Of a stretch of DNA of 64,000 nucleotides, positions 23,716 to 35,836 are shown piece by piece. The stretch is from positions 30,990-94,989 of the forward strand of contig JAAOMT010000240.1 of the NCBI GenBank assembly GCA_016748015.1. Reading direction: 5' to 3'. Position 1 is the stretch's first letter; each line of letters opens with the position of its first letter. The DNA comes from Geosiphon pyriformis (lineage: Eukaryota > Glomeromycota > Glomeromycetes > Archaeosporales > Geosiphonaceae). The notes under the pieces are model-generated. The model was not told where the DNA came from and did not search any database. It worked only from the letters and a program-made list of their open reading frames with translations. The translations under genes and the position numbers were made by a program.

Positions 23716-26700
23716 TCAATGCATTTTGTTTTGCCCACTAATCTGCCCGTAATACTGGTTATAGTCGAGTCGTACGACCAAACACAGAAACTGAACAGTT
23801 TCTGTAGCGGAGTAAAAATTGAGGGCATCAATCAATAATCTGATATGATACAAGAAGTTATCTTCGAACTTGTGAAGTGTCTTATCATGTTGTTCAAGGG
23901 CTGATGATAAAGAGGTGTTTGAATTTGATACGCTAGTGTTGGAAGGATTCACCAAAGCTTGTAGCGATATTAGGCTTTTGGCGAACTTATCAGTGTAATT
24001 AGCGAATAAGACGCATGTATAAACTAATTTAGAATATATCTAGATTTCCAATAAAAAGAAAGGTATTAAATCACTTTAAAAAATTATGGTTTCATTAGGT
24101 ATATTTCTGTACTTACTCGCAGTAATTTGGCATTAGTCAACATGCATTCCTTTAAACAGGTGTCCAAAAAATCAGTATGATATTGAAGTACTTGGTCAAC
24201 AGTGGATACCTGTTGAAAATGAATCGTAATACAAAGATTTCTTGAATATCTTCAGGTTTTATAAAAAAGTCAATAAGAGCATGGCCGAACATCTCAAAAG
24301 TATATTTTTTGAAATATACCAAGCTTTTTCAAGTATGATCAACGTGTTGGTGGCATTTCAAATTAATAATTGTCTGTCCATATTTTCCCAATAAGGAATA
24401 ATGGTGAAAACTAACAAATGTGTATCAACATACTTTTGCAAGGTTGGCCTCCAAATTCCTCCATTGTGGTTCCAACACTTCGTTAGTCACGTAATAAGCG
24501 AATTGTTGAGTGAAAACAATCATCCTTTGTCGGAGGGCAAAAACACGGTTCTTCCATGCTTCAATCCCTGGATGAACGGCTCCTTCGCGCCAATAAAATG
24601 ACTTGGAGTGTTCAGTCCATAAGTTACAAATGAGTTGTTCGACGTGTTTAAGGTGAAGTAGGTGGCGAAAAAGTAGCTGGTATTTGGTAAGGGCCTTACG
24701 TGATATCACTAGTGAAAGTGGAAAGGTAACTGTGTAATCGAGTGACAAAGCTTCGATTCCTGCATTTTCAATGTGGCAGTAATTAAAAATTAAAATAATA
24801 ACATCTTTCGTCAACGACTTGGGTACCCTAAAACAGAAAATTATCTGTATAAAAGGAATAACAATTAATTCAAAAACATACCAGTCAAAGCCTGTTTACT
24901 GCTACTACCTCCAAAACCTCCTATGGTCCCGGTGAGACTGCTAGCCACGCTACCAATAAGACTAGCCGCATAAGATGGCCTATCTGTTTCTTCCAATCCA
25001 TCGCCATCACTTTCATCGCCGATTTTCCCAGTTTCTTTACGTATAGCAAATGTTTCTGTTATACGCTGGGGTCTATTGAAAGTAGATGTTGGCATGGGTT
25101 CAGCCATTCCGGCGACATTTATAATTCGCAATAACTGATCCACAAGCCCAACAGAACTCATCTCCACCTTAAGGTCCTCCTTGAATGGATCTGCATAAGC
25201 TACTGAGGATGGATTACGAAGGACCAAGTCAAGCAACGATTGAAGTTTGGTCAGAGAAACTTGACTCGAAGGTTTCTTCAGTTCGGGAGAAGCAAGGTCC
25301 AAAAAGTGAGTAAAAAAATCGGATTGATCAAGGAAGAAGTATCGTTTGATAGATCTGTAAATTAATGAAATAAATTTTGTGCCATTTTGAAAAAATCACT
25401 AAACTGCAAAATTAAAATATATGAACCTGAGTCGAGCTAAAAGTTGCTGATCTTTCAATAGTTGATCTAATAAAGTCCGATTAGCGCGTTTATATGCAAT
25501 CTCTATGTTTTCCACAAATCTAAATTTTTTTCAGAGATTTTTATTCTCCATATATTTTCGGGCGAATTGTTGTTCTGTAAATGATTACAAATGAAAACCA
25601 ACCTCCCACCATCCATTGCTACTAGAATATCACTATTAACGTTAACGTCAGTTCTATCAACTCCTTTTCTCCCAATGATTTCTTCTATTCGCTCTTGTTT
25701 CGGTTCTTCTATAGCGATTCCACATTCGCGAATGACGTTAAGGTATTTGCCAGCTAATAAAATTTTATTTTTGAATGGGACTAAAAACGGTGGAATGATA
25801 TTACTACGAGGAGTATAGCGTTGCTCCCAGTAGGTATCGTTAAAATCTTCTTTGATATTTTCTTTTTTGACGCTTTTTCGTTCTTGTATCATAAACTCTT
25901 CGTATGGATCTCTAATTTCCCCGTGATGTATCCAAGAATGAAGCATGGAAACATATGGCTGAGAGGATTTCGAGAGTAAGTAAATATAGAGTTTCTTGGT
26001 ACCAGGATCTCTTATAAATTGAAAGGAGAAAAAGAAATTTAAAATGGATTTTAAGCTTCCAATATTTTTCGTATCTAAATAGAATCTTTTAATATGAAAA
26101 ATTTTCAATCTTTTAAAAGCTTACCCACACATCGTAGTTAGTCTTTCCACCAAGATCCCGAGAATTCCACCTCCTTTGATTTGTTCTGGTATAGCACTTT
26201 TTTTCCCAAATCCCTCTACAATCAGCATTTCATCTTCCTCAGCTTCTAAAGCGTCCCGCTCAACATCACGAATTTCCATGGTAAGAGAATAAATACTTGA
26301 CATTGTGTGTAAGGTTGGGTGTACATAGAACCAAAATTTTTGTAATGTAAACGTAGGGGATGATCGGAATTGATGTTCAAGTTGGGTAATTAAAACTAGA
26401 TACTCCTAATGAATTGTGTTGAAGGAAAGAGCCTCAGAGGAGAAAATATTGATATCACAAATCTTTCAATCCACTTATGTAAATAAAAGAAAACCTTGAG
26501 TAGTTCCTTAATAGCCGCACACAAGGCGTGATTTACAAATCCATACTCAAAGGTCGAGTAAATTTCAATAAAAGCATCAATTGAAGTGTAATATGTGGCT
26601 AGAGGTAAGATTCGTTCGGCAAGATCCTTTAAAGAAGGGTCTGACAAATAAATAATGAATAGATAAGCTCAATAAAAGTAAAAAATAGGAGATCAAAGTA

Positions 26701-27150
26701 AATATGCAAGATACCCAAAGATTTGTCCACTACATATTTAAAACCTTCGACGCGGCGCTCTTGGTCATTTTTTAGGTTTTCAGATCGATTGATATGTATA
26801 TGCTTTCCTTCAATGCCCTATTATCCATATGCAAAGTCAGTTTCAAATAATAATTCATCCGCATGGTGGATTCCGGCTCAATTCAAAGGAAAATTAATGG
26901 ATCAAGAATTTTTTAAATAGCTCTTGAAAAATCACCATTATAACAAACAATAAATCCTCGATGACGGCGTATTCTTGTAGTTGTAGCGGCAAGGAGCCAA
27001 CACTTAAAGAATCTTTGAGTACATTGGTGTTTATTGAGGCATGAGCTTGGTTTCTCGCGTCAATAACACTTGCACGTGTTCCCAGTCCTCCAGTTGAGGA
27101 GGGAGTGGATATTTTAAAGCTAGCCCGGGTCTTAAAGATGCCAAGATTCA
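23716..27150 (-). CDS. GCP2: gamma-tubulin complex component GCP2 (Spc97 family), N-terminus unresolved
   Basis: Minus-strand exons, last to first: 23716-24039, 24117-24209, 24434-24759, 24882-25354, 25427-25519, 25603-26010, 26125-26405, 26495-26640, 26715-26817 and 26936-27150; phases agree throughout. GCP2 joins GCP3 and gamma-tubulin in the small complex that nucleates microtubules at spindle poles and the cortex. Diagnostic segments in order are [129 protein letters not shown] and the C-terminal [10 protein letters not shown]. The exon at 26936-27150 begins after an AG acceptor with one codon base missing, so at least one exon lies upstream, probably within 27160-27600. The gene is divergent from the SR gene. 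Confidence 0.92.
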
Positions 27151-27159
27151 CTTAGAACA

Positions 27160-28501
27160 AGCTTATAAATAAGTAATGAAAGCATGGGCTGGTAAGGCCT
27201 CAGAGCACCCTGATAAGTATCAAAAATTTCACTAAAGACTTCAAAAATCGTGGTTTAAACAAAACACAAATTTACAAGAGTACAGAGTAAATATAATTCT
27301 AGGCGTTGTTTGGCTCTTTAGGATTCTTCTACCTTTTCAGACATGCCCTTCCAAAGATAATTGTGTTCTCTTCAAAACTCGCGTTCCAACTCGATTGAGA
27401 TCTGCGATTTATTTGTCCGAATTTGGAAAACATCAATTCAATTAATACAAAATATATAAAATGGTAAAAAATTTGAAAAAAGCGCAGCTTGAACTCATTT
27501 GGCACTAAGGAATATACCCTCGAGTTTTTAAAGAATATTGACAATGTGTTATACCTCTAAACACGGAACCAATGCATTTGGCTCTTTACTAGTGATGGAA
27601 CATGTCGTTAAATGAGTAAATTTTTTCAAATGCCACGTTCTTTCCCATTGGAATTGTTAACTTGGGCCTTAAACTGAAATGTAACACGTGGAGTCAGACT
27701 AGGTAAAGATAAACTCTCTTCTTAATTTCGATGGTAACCGCTTTTTAACACTTTATATCTCTCAATCCGTGCCTTCATAATGATTTCGAGTCTTTATGCA
27801 GGTTTAATGTTGGATTTGATGAGCAATAAATTGTTACATTCTTAAGACGAAGGAATCAATTCCTTGCCAGTTTATAACTATTTCGAAATCTTCAGCGCTT
27901 GTGATCTCAACAAAAGTTTGGTAATTACAAGATAAGCCAAACTATAGACCACAGCAACAACCTCAATATCTTCAAGCCCAAGATCCCGACCATCGATAAC
28001 TATTTTTCGTTAGAAATAATCATATTTGTGGTGGAAACAGCTATCTATCTAGCTAGCTAACAACAACATTAACGAAGACGACATCTATGAAAATTGATGA
28101 TATTATTTTACCTTCTTATCTCATAAAAACGCGTACAAGAGAATAAAGAATTTCTCATATTCTCATAATATTCATTTAAAGTTGATATATATATATATAT
28201 ATTGAATTTAACATAAAACTAAAAGAATCTGAACGTTATTGATGATAGTTCCTCGTTTGAGTGGGTGTTCTTAAGAGTTTTATGAAGACCTCGTTTACTT
28301 GTTCTCGTTTTTACAAGGGTGTAAATTTTCCGGATTATCTTGAAATCTGTGATATGACGACAATTATGGTAGATAATTGATCCGATCTTGAGCTTGAAAC
28401 CGTTAACCAATCACAGCCCAGATAAGGTCATAGTATATTTGGAGAGCTCTAGTCTCTTAGCTAATCTTTAGTACTTCTAGTTTTAATCTTTGTCTTTACC
28501 A
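27160..28501. promoter_or_regulatory. region between divergent GCP2 and SR-protein genes
   Basis: It probably contains the missing GCP2 5' exon or exons and both promoters. A short (AT) repeat lies at 28184-28203. A 71-codon minus frame at 27329-27544 (QINRRSQSSWNASFEEN) could include GCP2 N-terminal sequence, but I could not connect it. Confidence 0.45.
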
Positions 28502-30778
28502 ATGTCTGTTCACGAAGAAAGACGAGGAGGCGGCCACGAAGACAAACGGGGCTGGGGAAGTAGTAGCGGTAGTGGTGGTGACAAATGGGCTGCCAGATTA
28601 TATGTCGGTGTGTATTCAATTGATTAAAAACGCTATCAAAAGTTTTTGGAAAGTCACCTAGTCTTAGCCGCTTGTTTTTGACAGGTCGTTTGTCTAGAAA
28701 TATTTCAGAACGTGACATCGACGACACTTTTGGAAAATATGGTCGAATTCGGGAGGTTGACGTAAGCGACTTTCTTATGAAAAACTAACTTGGCACAATC
28801 AATAATTTTTGAAGAGGCTAAATTTGTGAAATCCTACTAATATTGGTTTTCGACAATTTTATATAATCATAGATGAAGGTAAATATTTGGTTGGGTTTTT
28901 GGGCATATTCCGATAATATTGGTTACTTTTTATCATCTTTCAATTTTTCATATATTCATTATTAGATCGGCTTTTGCTTTGTTCAATATGAGGATCCGAG
29001 AGATGCTGAAGACGCCCTGAGGTGAGAGGAGCGTTGGTGACACGCGGTCGGTAGAGACAATGCGACCTCGCCGCGAGAATTTTGGAATTTTTGATTTTTG
29101 TCTTTTTGGTGTATCGGAAATGTATCTTGCGAGTGGCATAACTTTCTCATGTTGGAGCTTGAGACAACAGTTCTTAAGAATGGGGGTGCGAATATTCCCG
29201 AGAAAATCCCTAATTTTGATACATAAAAGGATGCAATCGATTTATATGTTGTTGGGAGAATGATGAATGATGAAAATGGGAGTGGAGTATAAGAGAAAGA
29301 AACTAGAAAAAACGCGAAATGGGTTCTCGTTAGAACCGCACTCTCTACATATCGCCGAAAGGTGGGAGCCGTAGACCCTAGTTTTTAACGCCAGTATTAA
29401 TTCAGGGCACTAGACGGCACGCGTATCCAAGGCAATGATGAAAGAATCCTTGTGGAATTCGCCAAAGGTAGGATATTTAAAAGGATTTAGAGTTTTTTTT
29501 TTATGAATTGTCGGTTTTATTTTATTTTGTTCTTTGTCGATTTTTGCTAATCGGAGCAGGGAGCACTTGGCGCGGATCAACTCGAGACAGCCGAGGTTCT
29601 AGTTTCGGAGGCGGTGGAAGCAATCGTTTTGACAGACCTCCTGAAAGATGCTTCAATTGCGGACAAGTTGGTATGGGTCAAGAGTTTTACCAATTTTCAT
29701 TTTTAAGAAGCCTTTTTTCAGATATATATACTTATTGAGAATATTTTGGTTTGGTAACCATTTCTATTGATGTGCATCTACAGGTCACTGGTAAGTAATT
29801 TCATACACACTTCTCAGATTTTATTTCTTGACTCCCCAATCAATACGACTTTTTGTCAATTTTCAGGGCTAGGGATTGGTAAGTACTAAAATACTTAGGT
29901 CACAGTATTTTTTTCCTTTAGAATTTTAATGTTATCTGTCATTTAATTGAAATTATAAAGCCCAACTCCACCTGGAAGGTAAGATTATCTACGCAAGAAA
30001 ACCTTGATTTCCAATATTTTTGAATAAATACACTAAGTTAATCCATTGTCACTTTTTACCTTTGGTTAAAGTGGAGAACGCTCTCGCAGGTAAGGAAGTT
30101 TATTACACACTTCATTTTTGATCCTTTTTTTGAGATGAACTTCAATCAAATTACCTTTCACCCTATTTTTTTTATCTTATTCTTAACATTCAGATATGAA
30201 GAAAATAGATGTTTGTGAGTCATTTATGATTGGTTAATGATTTTATGAAATGTTGATATCTACTGAATCTAAAATCCTCCTTGAAAAGTACGTGCGGACA
30301 ACCAGGCCATCGCGCTAGGGAATGCTCTAGGTAAAATTTAAAAAATGAACCAAGTTCAAACATTTAAGGGTCTATATTAGTGTTTTTTGTTTTATAAAAT
30401 TTTGATTATTGTAAGTTAAAAAGTTAAAGTCTTATGCTTAATTCTTAAAGAAGTTTAACTTCTTCGCGTAAAAGATCGCGTTCTCCGTACCGCCCTGAAC
30501 GAGATCGCTCACCAGCTAGGAGTTCCCGCTCACCGCACCGCTCGGAGCGCGAAAGAGGCTCGCGTGATCGCCACAGGGATCATGATCGAGATTCACGTCG
30601 ACGAGACCGAGATCGTGGATCTCGTGATCGCGACAGGGATCGTTCTCCCCGTGAGCGTAATCATGATCGGGAAAAAGAACGAAATCGTGATCGTAGCTCT
30701 TCGAAAGAACGTTCGCCAAGACGAAGATCTGAAACTCCACCAAGGCATTCTTCACGAAGATCTCTATCCCCGCATTAA
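28502..30778 (+). CDS. SR splicing factor: RRM, two CCHC knuckles, RS domain
   Basis: Thirteen exons: 28502-28607, 28685-28761, 28873-28878, 28966-29021, 29406-29467, 29560-29670, 29784-29790, 29867-29878, 29961-29978, 30072-30089, 30194-30214, 30289-30330 and 30451-30778. All junctions are GT-AG and the frame closes at 287 aa. The RRM (about residues 31-102) contains RLYVGRLS and RNP1 GFCFVQYE. A Gly/Ser linker leads to two zinc knuckles, CFNCGQVGHWARDC and CFTCGQPGHRARECS. The tail (about residues 180-287) is dense in RS/RD/SP dipeptides. Such proteins bind exonic enhancers and recruit spliceosomal parts through the phosphorylated RS tail. The two-knuckle layout matches plant RS2Z factors; animal SRSF7 has one. 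Exons of 6, 7, 12, 18, 18 and 21 nt are exceptional. The last acceptor is a NAGNAG site (start 30451 or 30454). Confidence 0.92.
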
Positions 30779-30899
30779 TTCAAAGTCTATCAGTTATGTG
30801 TATTGGTTTTTCCAACCTACTCTTAAATTTCTGCTTGTAGTCAGATGGGCGACTGTCTTTTTGTTAAAGTCTATGATTTTATTTTAGGGGATTTAATTT

Positions 30900-31626
30900 T
30901 ATTCAATATTCTTTTTCTATATCATCATTAAAAAGATTATTAACTGGCTACTTTAGCCATTTAAAATTCTGGGCTTTTATTCCAAGGAGTACTTGATTTT
31001 GTTTTTACTCAAGTTATATTTGACATAACAATAACAAATTATTAATCATAAATATATTTATAAAATGGGTAAAATTAATTACAATATACAATGAATTACT
31101 TGTAATTTAATCACTATTCATATATATAACATGTACATGTTTTATAATAAACATAAATTATATATTTTTTACATATTATTAACCAGTTGAACCATTAAAA
31201 TTACATTATTTTAAAACATTGTGTTTATACAGTTTTTTACATAAAATTTTTTCTTAAAAAGTATAAATATAATATTAAAACTCTAAAATATTTAATAAAT
31301 TTAAAAACAATACAATTTTTTAGTTTTAAATATACTTTTAAATTTTTTTAATGATTAATAAATAATATTTTTTATAATACAAAATTTAATTTAATTTAAA
31401 AATCAATATAAATTATTTTAATTTTTGTTATTAATATATATTATTATTTAAATTTAGTATTAATTACTTAATTAATAATATATTAATAAAAAAATATTTT
31501 TTTTATAATATATAATACTTTTTTAAACAATTTTAACAATTTGTTAATTTTTATATATTATATTTATTTTATAGTTAACACAATAACAACAACAACAACA
31601 ACAATAACAACAATAACAACAACAAC

Positions 31627-31659
<33 letters not shown>

Positions 31660-31739
31660 TAAATATATTATTTATTATTATTAAAATATATTTATAAAAG
31701 TTTAAAATATATTTATAAAGAAAAACTATAATATATATT
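30900..31739. other. AT-rich block with trinucleotide repeat
   Basis: Nearly G/C-free DNA after the SR gene 3' end. An (AAC)n/(AAT)n microsatellite lies at 31580-31655. LINE copy 3 is inserted at its right edge. Confidence 0.8.
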
Positions 31740-31751
31740 AAGATGCCAAAA
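31740..31751 (+). repeat. target-site duplication, 5' side of LINE copy 3
   Basis: AAGATGCCAAAA recurs at 40676-40687, immediately after the element's A-rich tail. Part of the first and last As could belong to the tail or the AT-rich host. Confidence 0.8.
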
Positions 31752-32836
31752 AAAACTTTTTTCTTTTTTTTATTTCAAATTCCCTAAAAAAAAAGTCAAA
31801 GAGTTTTTTGAAAGAAGTTTTCTTTATTATTCAGTATAATAAATTCAAACTGTTTTTGCTTGATTATGAGGCCACTGTTGGCCCTAGTATTGTCATTCTG
31901 AATAAGTCTATCATAAAGTCTGGTTCTAACATTGGTGTTAAATCTGTGAAATCCAAAAAAAAGAGGAGAGATGGTGCTTTGAAAGATAGTGTTAGTAATA
32001 AAAAGATTGCTGCTATGGTATTAAGTGGTTGTTTCTGGAGTTCTGAGACTGATAATACCACCAAGTCAGATAGTATAGACATGAAAGAGAAATTTTTGGT
32101 TGAAGAAACCAGCTTTAATTATGAAAAAAATGGTGCTCTCACTAGTGAAGACTCGGAACAAACTCCTAAGAGTTCAAAAATTCAGACCAAAAAAGCACTG
32201 AGTAAACCACTAGGGAAAATTAACTTTTTAGATGATAATGGTGATGACATTCTCTTGGACAAATCTGTGGTTCTTCCTTTTCCTTTGAAGAACTTGGTTA
32301 ATGTTTCTGTTCGTAAATCTTTTGCTTTGAATATTGGGCTAAACAAAGTAGCAGGAAAATTTTCTCAAGAAAAGTACACAGTAGTCAGGAAATTGTTTTC
32401 AGAAATCAATGGTTTTGGGAGGGTGTCTACTCCTTCAAAATTTGCTGGGATAATTAAAGTAATATTCACTTTCGAATCAAATTTAATAAAAGTCACTGAT
32501 AAGACTACAAGTGCAAAGATTGTAGTAAATACTAATCTCAAAAAATCTGCTGAGTGGTCAAATCGAGCTGTGGTCATAAAAAAAATTCAATTGGGATATT
32601 GGCTGAGGCTGTGTATGCTGTACTATCTGAGTATGAAATAATTAAGGCGATCAAGATACAATTAGTCAGGCTATAACAGAAGGCTATGGTGGAATTTGAA
32701 CAATTGGATTATGCTAATTTGGTCACAGCAAGATGGTCTATCTTAATCAGGAAAGATGTAATGTATGTTGCTAGAGTAAATTTGGATAAAAAAACATGAA
32801 TTGCAAGAAATCAACACAAGGCATTGTTCTATATGC

Positions 32837-33600
32837 TGTTACTCATAAAAAAAAACAGATATAAGAAAAATAGTAGACCAATAAAAGAGTAATAGTTAGC
32901 ACATGAGCATATTGCTCAGCAATGTGGAACAATGTCAGAAATTATAGCATATTGCTTAACAATATAGAGCAATGTCAAAAATCATGACATATTGTTCAGC
33001 AATATGGAGCAATATTAAAAAATTAAGACATATTGCTCAACAATATGAGCATTACTCAAGAAATCATAGCACATTGTTCAGGAATGTGAGTGATTTTATA
33101 AAACATTAATTATGTATATATAGTAGTAGCATTAGAAAAAAAAAAGACAGATTTCTCAGTTTAGATTTAATTTAAGCAACCTTCTACATCACAAATATCA
33201 ATAAATAATTATTCACTATCTTAATCCACTTCCCACTATTAACACTTCATGTTGATAGTAATTGATACTTAATCACACTGGAACAATAGCTCTTGATCAT
33301 GACTATTAATGGGATACTAACATTTATTGTCTTGGCTTATTTTTTTATTTTCTTTATTTCTTTTATTTTCTTTTGTTATTTTCTTTTTTGTTGTTTACTA
33401 ATTGATTAAGGATTAAGTGCTAAATTATTGACATCAAGAATTGCCTGGTAAAAAACTCCTATGAGTGGGTAGAGCATGTAAAAAAATTACAGATTACTTA
33501 CCAGAGAAGTACTGGTCATCAAGCTAAAGAAAGAAATTGACAGAATTGCAATTCTGGGAAGCTACAAATAAACAACTATTGAATCTTTGTCCATTATACA
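32837..33600 (+). repeat. left LTR (3'-truncated) with 40-bp tandem repeats
   Basis: About 4.5 copies of a 40-bp unit lie at 32908-33088, each carrying a near-perfect ATTGCTCAGCAAT palindrome. The matching array in the right LTR is at 34170-34350. Confidence 0.8.
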
Positions 33601-34097
33601 AAGAACTCAATCAATAAACTGATCAGATAAAATAGTAGAGAAAGTAAAGAACATTTTTGGAAAGATAACCATTATGGTTCTAACAGAAAAACTGGCAAAA
33701 AAAAATTAGAACAAATGGATAAACCAACTTCTAATACCATATTGCTATTATTAATTAGAATGAAAAATAGATATTCAAAAGTTATATTTTGACAAATCCA
33801 AGAGAATCTTTAATCAAGAAATAATCCAGAATATTGAAGACATTATTGGAAAAAAAACAAATTTGACACTACACATTAGGATTATTTATCGACTACACAC
33901 TATATTTCAAAACTACTTAGAGATATTGTTACACTTAGACATGGAAACAATAACCATCAACCAATAGGAAAGAATGAACAACTCACAAATTAAAAAAATA
34001 AAGAGTAGGGTGGAACAAACACTATTGAAAAAAAAAGTATTTGACATAATTCAAAATGAGAATTTCGATGGAGCTCAATATTAAAAAGAGAAGATAA

Positions 34098-34984
34098 TGT
34101 TACTTATAAAAAGAAAACAGATATAGAAAAAATAGTAGACCAATAAAGAAGTAATAATTAGCATGTGAGCATATTGCTTAGCAATGTGAAGCAATATCAG
34201 AAATTATAGCACATTGTTCAGCAATGTAGAGCAATGTCAGAAATCATGGCACATTGCTCAGCAATATAGAGCAATATTAGAAAATTAAGACACATTGTTC
34301 AGCAATATGAATATTGCTCAAGAAATCATAGCACATTGTTTAGAAATGTGAACAATTTCATAAAACATCAATTATGTATATATAGTGGTAGCATTAGAAA
34401 AAAAAAGACTGACCTTTCAGTTTAGATTTGATCTAAGCAATCTTCTACATTACAAATATCAATAAATAATTATTCGCCATTTTAATCTACTTCTCACTAT
34501 CAACACTTCATGTTGATAGTAATTGATACTTAATCATACTGAAACAATAGCTCTTAATCATGGCTATTGATGGGATACTAATATTTATTGCCTTGGCTTA
34601 TTTTTTTATTTTTTTTATTTTTTTTATTTTCTTTTGTTATTTCCTTTTTTGTTGTTTATTAATTGATTAAAGATTAAGTGCTAAATTATTGACATCAAGA
34701 ATTGTCTAGTAAAAGACCTCTGCGAGTGAGTAAAGCATGTAAAAAAATTACAAATTACTTATCAGAAAAGTACTGGCCATCAAGCTGAAGAAAAAAATTG
34801 ACAGAATTGCAATTTTGGGAAGCTATGAATAAACAACTATTGAATCTCTGTTTATTATATAAAAGATTTAACCAAAACCTTCAGATAACAATATCTTCAG
34901 ATTACCATTATTATAAATAGCTTTTGAGCACCAAGTTATGGGTTTTGTTATTTAATTTGAGACCCCAAATAATCACTTGTAACA
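34098..34984 (+). repeat. right LTR of nested element
   Basis: A complete LTR of 887 bp, TGTTAC...GTAACA. It matches the left LTR up to 34861 with mostly transition differences. Confidence 0.78.
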
Positions 34985-35836
34985 ACACTACCAATGGGAA
35001 TAAATACTTATAACATCTGAGACTTTGTTGGATCTGTGAATGGGAAAACATGTGTCATCAATCATCATCCAGTTATATATACTCAGACTAGGTGTACTGT
35101 TATTTGTTTTGATTCTGCTGAGTCACTGGATGCCATCATGGAAACCACACTAGTGCTAAGGGGTGCTAATTTGCACTGGTCTCATCTGATTCTTACTGAG
35201 TGTGCCAAGTATGAGAAATTGGGTTATATGTTATTGGACTGTACTACTAATGAGAAAGTTTTTTCTGGTATACTATTGCATAGAGTGCTTTCGGACATGG
35301 ATAAAAGCAGACTGGCTGTAATTTATGTCAAACATTCAGCTCCAGTTGCTTATTTTGTTTCTTTTAGTGGTCTTTCTTGAGCAAAGGTTGCTGGCAGGTC
35401 TTCTTTCTCCCCTCTCTCTGGTCATAGTGTTTCAGTAAAAAGTGGCTTCTCTTTGAAGATAAAGCCATCCCTACTGGTTACAATAGAGGTTAATGATAGG
35501 TTTGCCATTCTTGAACACAGTTTCATCAGTCTCGTGGAGTAAGTTAATAAGCTGGCTAAGAGGTTGAATGCACTTGGACCAACAGTTTCCTAGCCTAACT
35601 CTAGAAGTTAGCTGTTGGTGACCTTTTCATTACAGGATCATGGGACAGATGTAGTAATAAGTGAGAATTTAGGTGTATTCATTAGTGATAAGACTGTTGC
35701 AGAAGCAGTGTCTTTTGATGTGTCTTTGGTGTCCAAGCTGGAAGACAGCATAAGATGTCTAATGAAAATGGTACTAGGCCTTTTGGCCAAAGTAAATAGT
35801 CTTGGTGCAGGTTTGGTTTCCCAACTCTTTTCCCAA

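Larger units (their letters stand above)
32837..34984 (+). mobile_element. internally deleted LTR element nested in LINE copy 3
   Basis: Two direct repeats start TGTTACT at 32837 and 34098. The right repeat ends GTAACA at 34984, and the LINE frame resumes directly after it. The left repeat matches only to 33600 and lacks about 124 bp of the 3' end. Only about 500 bp lie between, with no recognisable gag or pol. No convincing target duplication was found (flanks TATGC and ACACT). Terminal hexamers match those of the gypsy element, but the rest of the LTR differs. Confidence 0.8.

Noticed and set aside
23565-23831. 88-aa minus-strand frame overlapping the GCP2 3' end
   Set aside because: Shadow frame; the neighbouring frame carries the conserved GCP2 C-terminus.
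27149-27151. GTG as start codon of GCP2
   Set aside because: The codon straddles an AG acceptor and the protein aligns internally; an upstream exon is more likely.
29060-29263. 67-aa frame inside the SR gene
   Set aside because: Lies in the long intron and interrupts the RRM if read; kept only as a possible regulatory intron.
32837-33600. CRISPR-like array in the 40-bp tandem repeats
   Set aside because: Units are contiguous and degenerate with no unique spacers, lie in an LTR, and the organism is a eukaryote.
32832-34989. 5-bp target duplication for the LTR element in LINE copy 3
   Set aside because: Flanks TATGC and ACACT do not match convincingly, even allowing for transitions.
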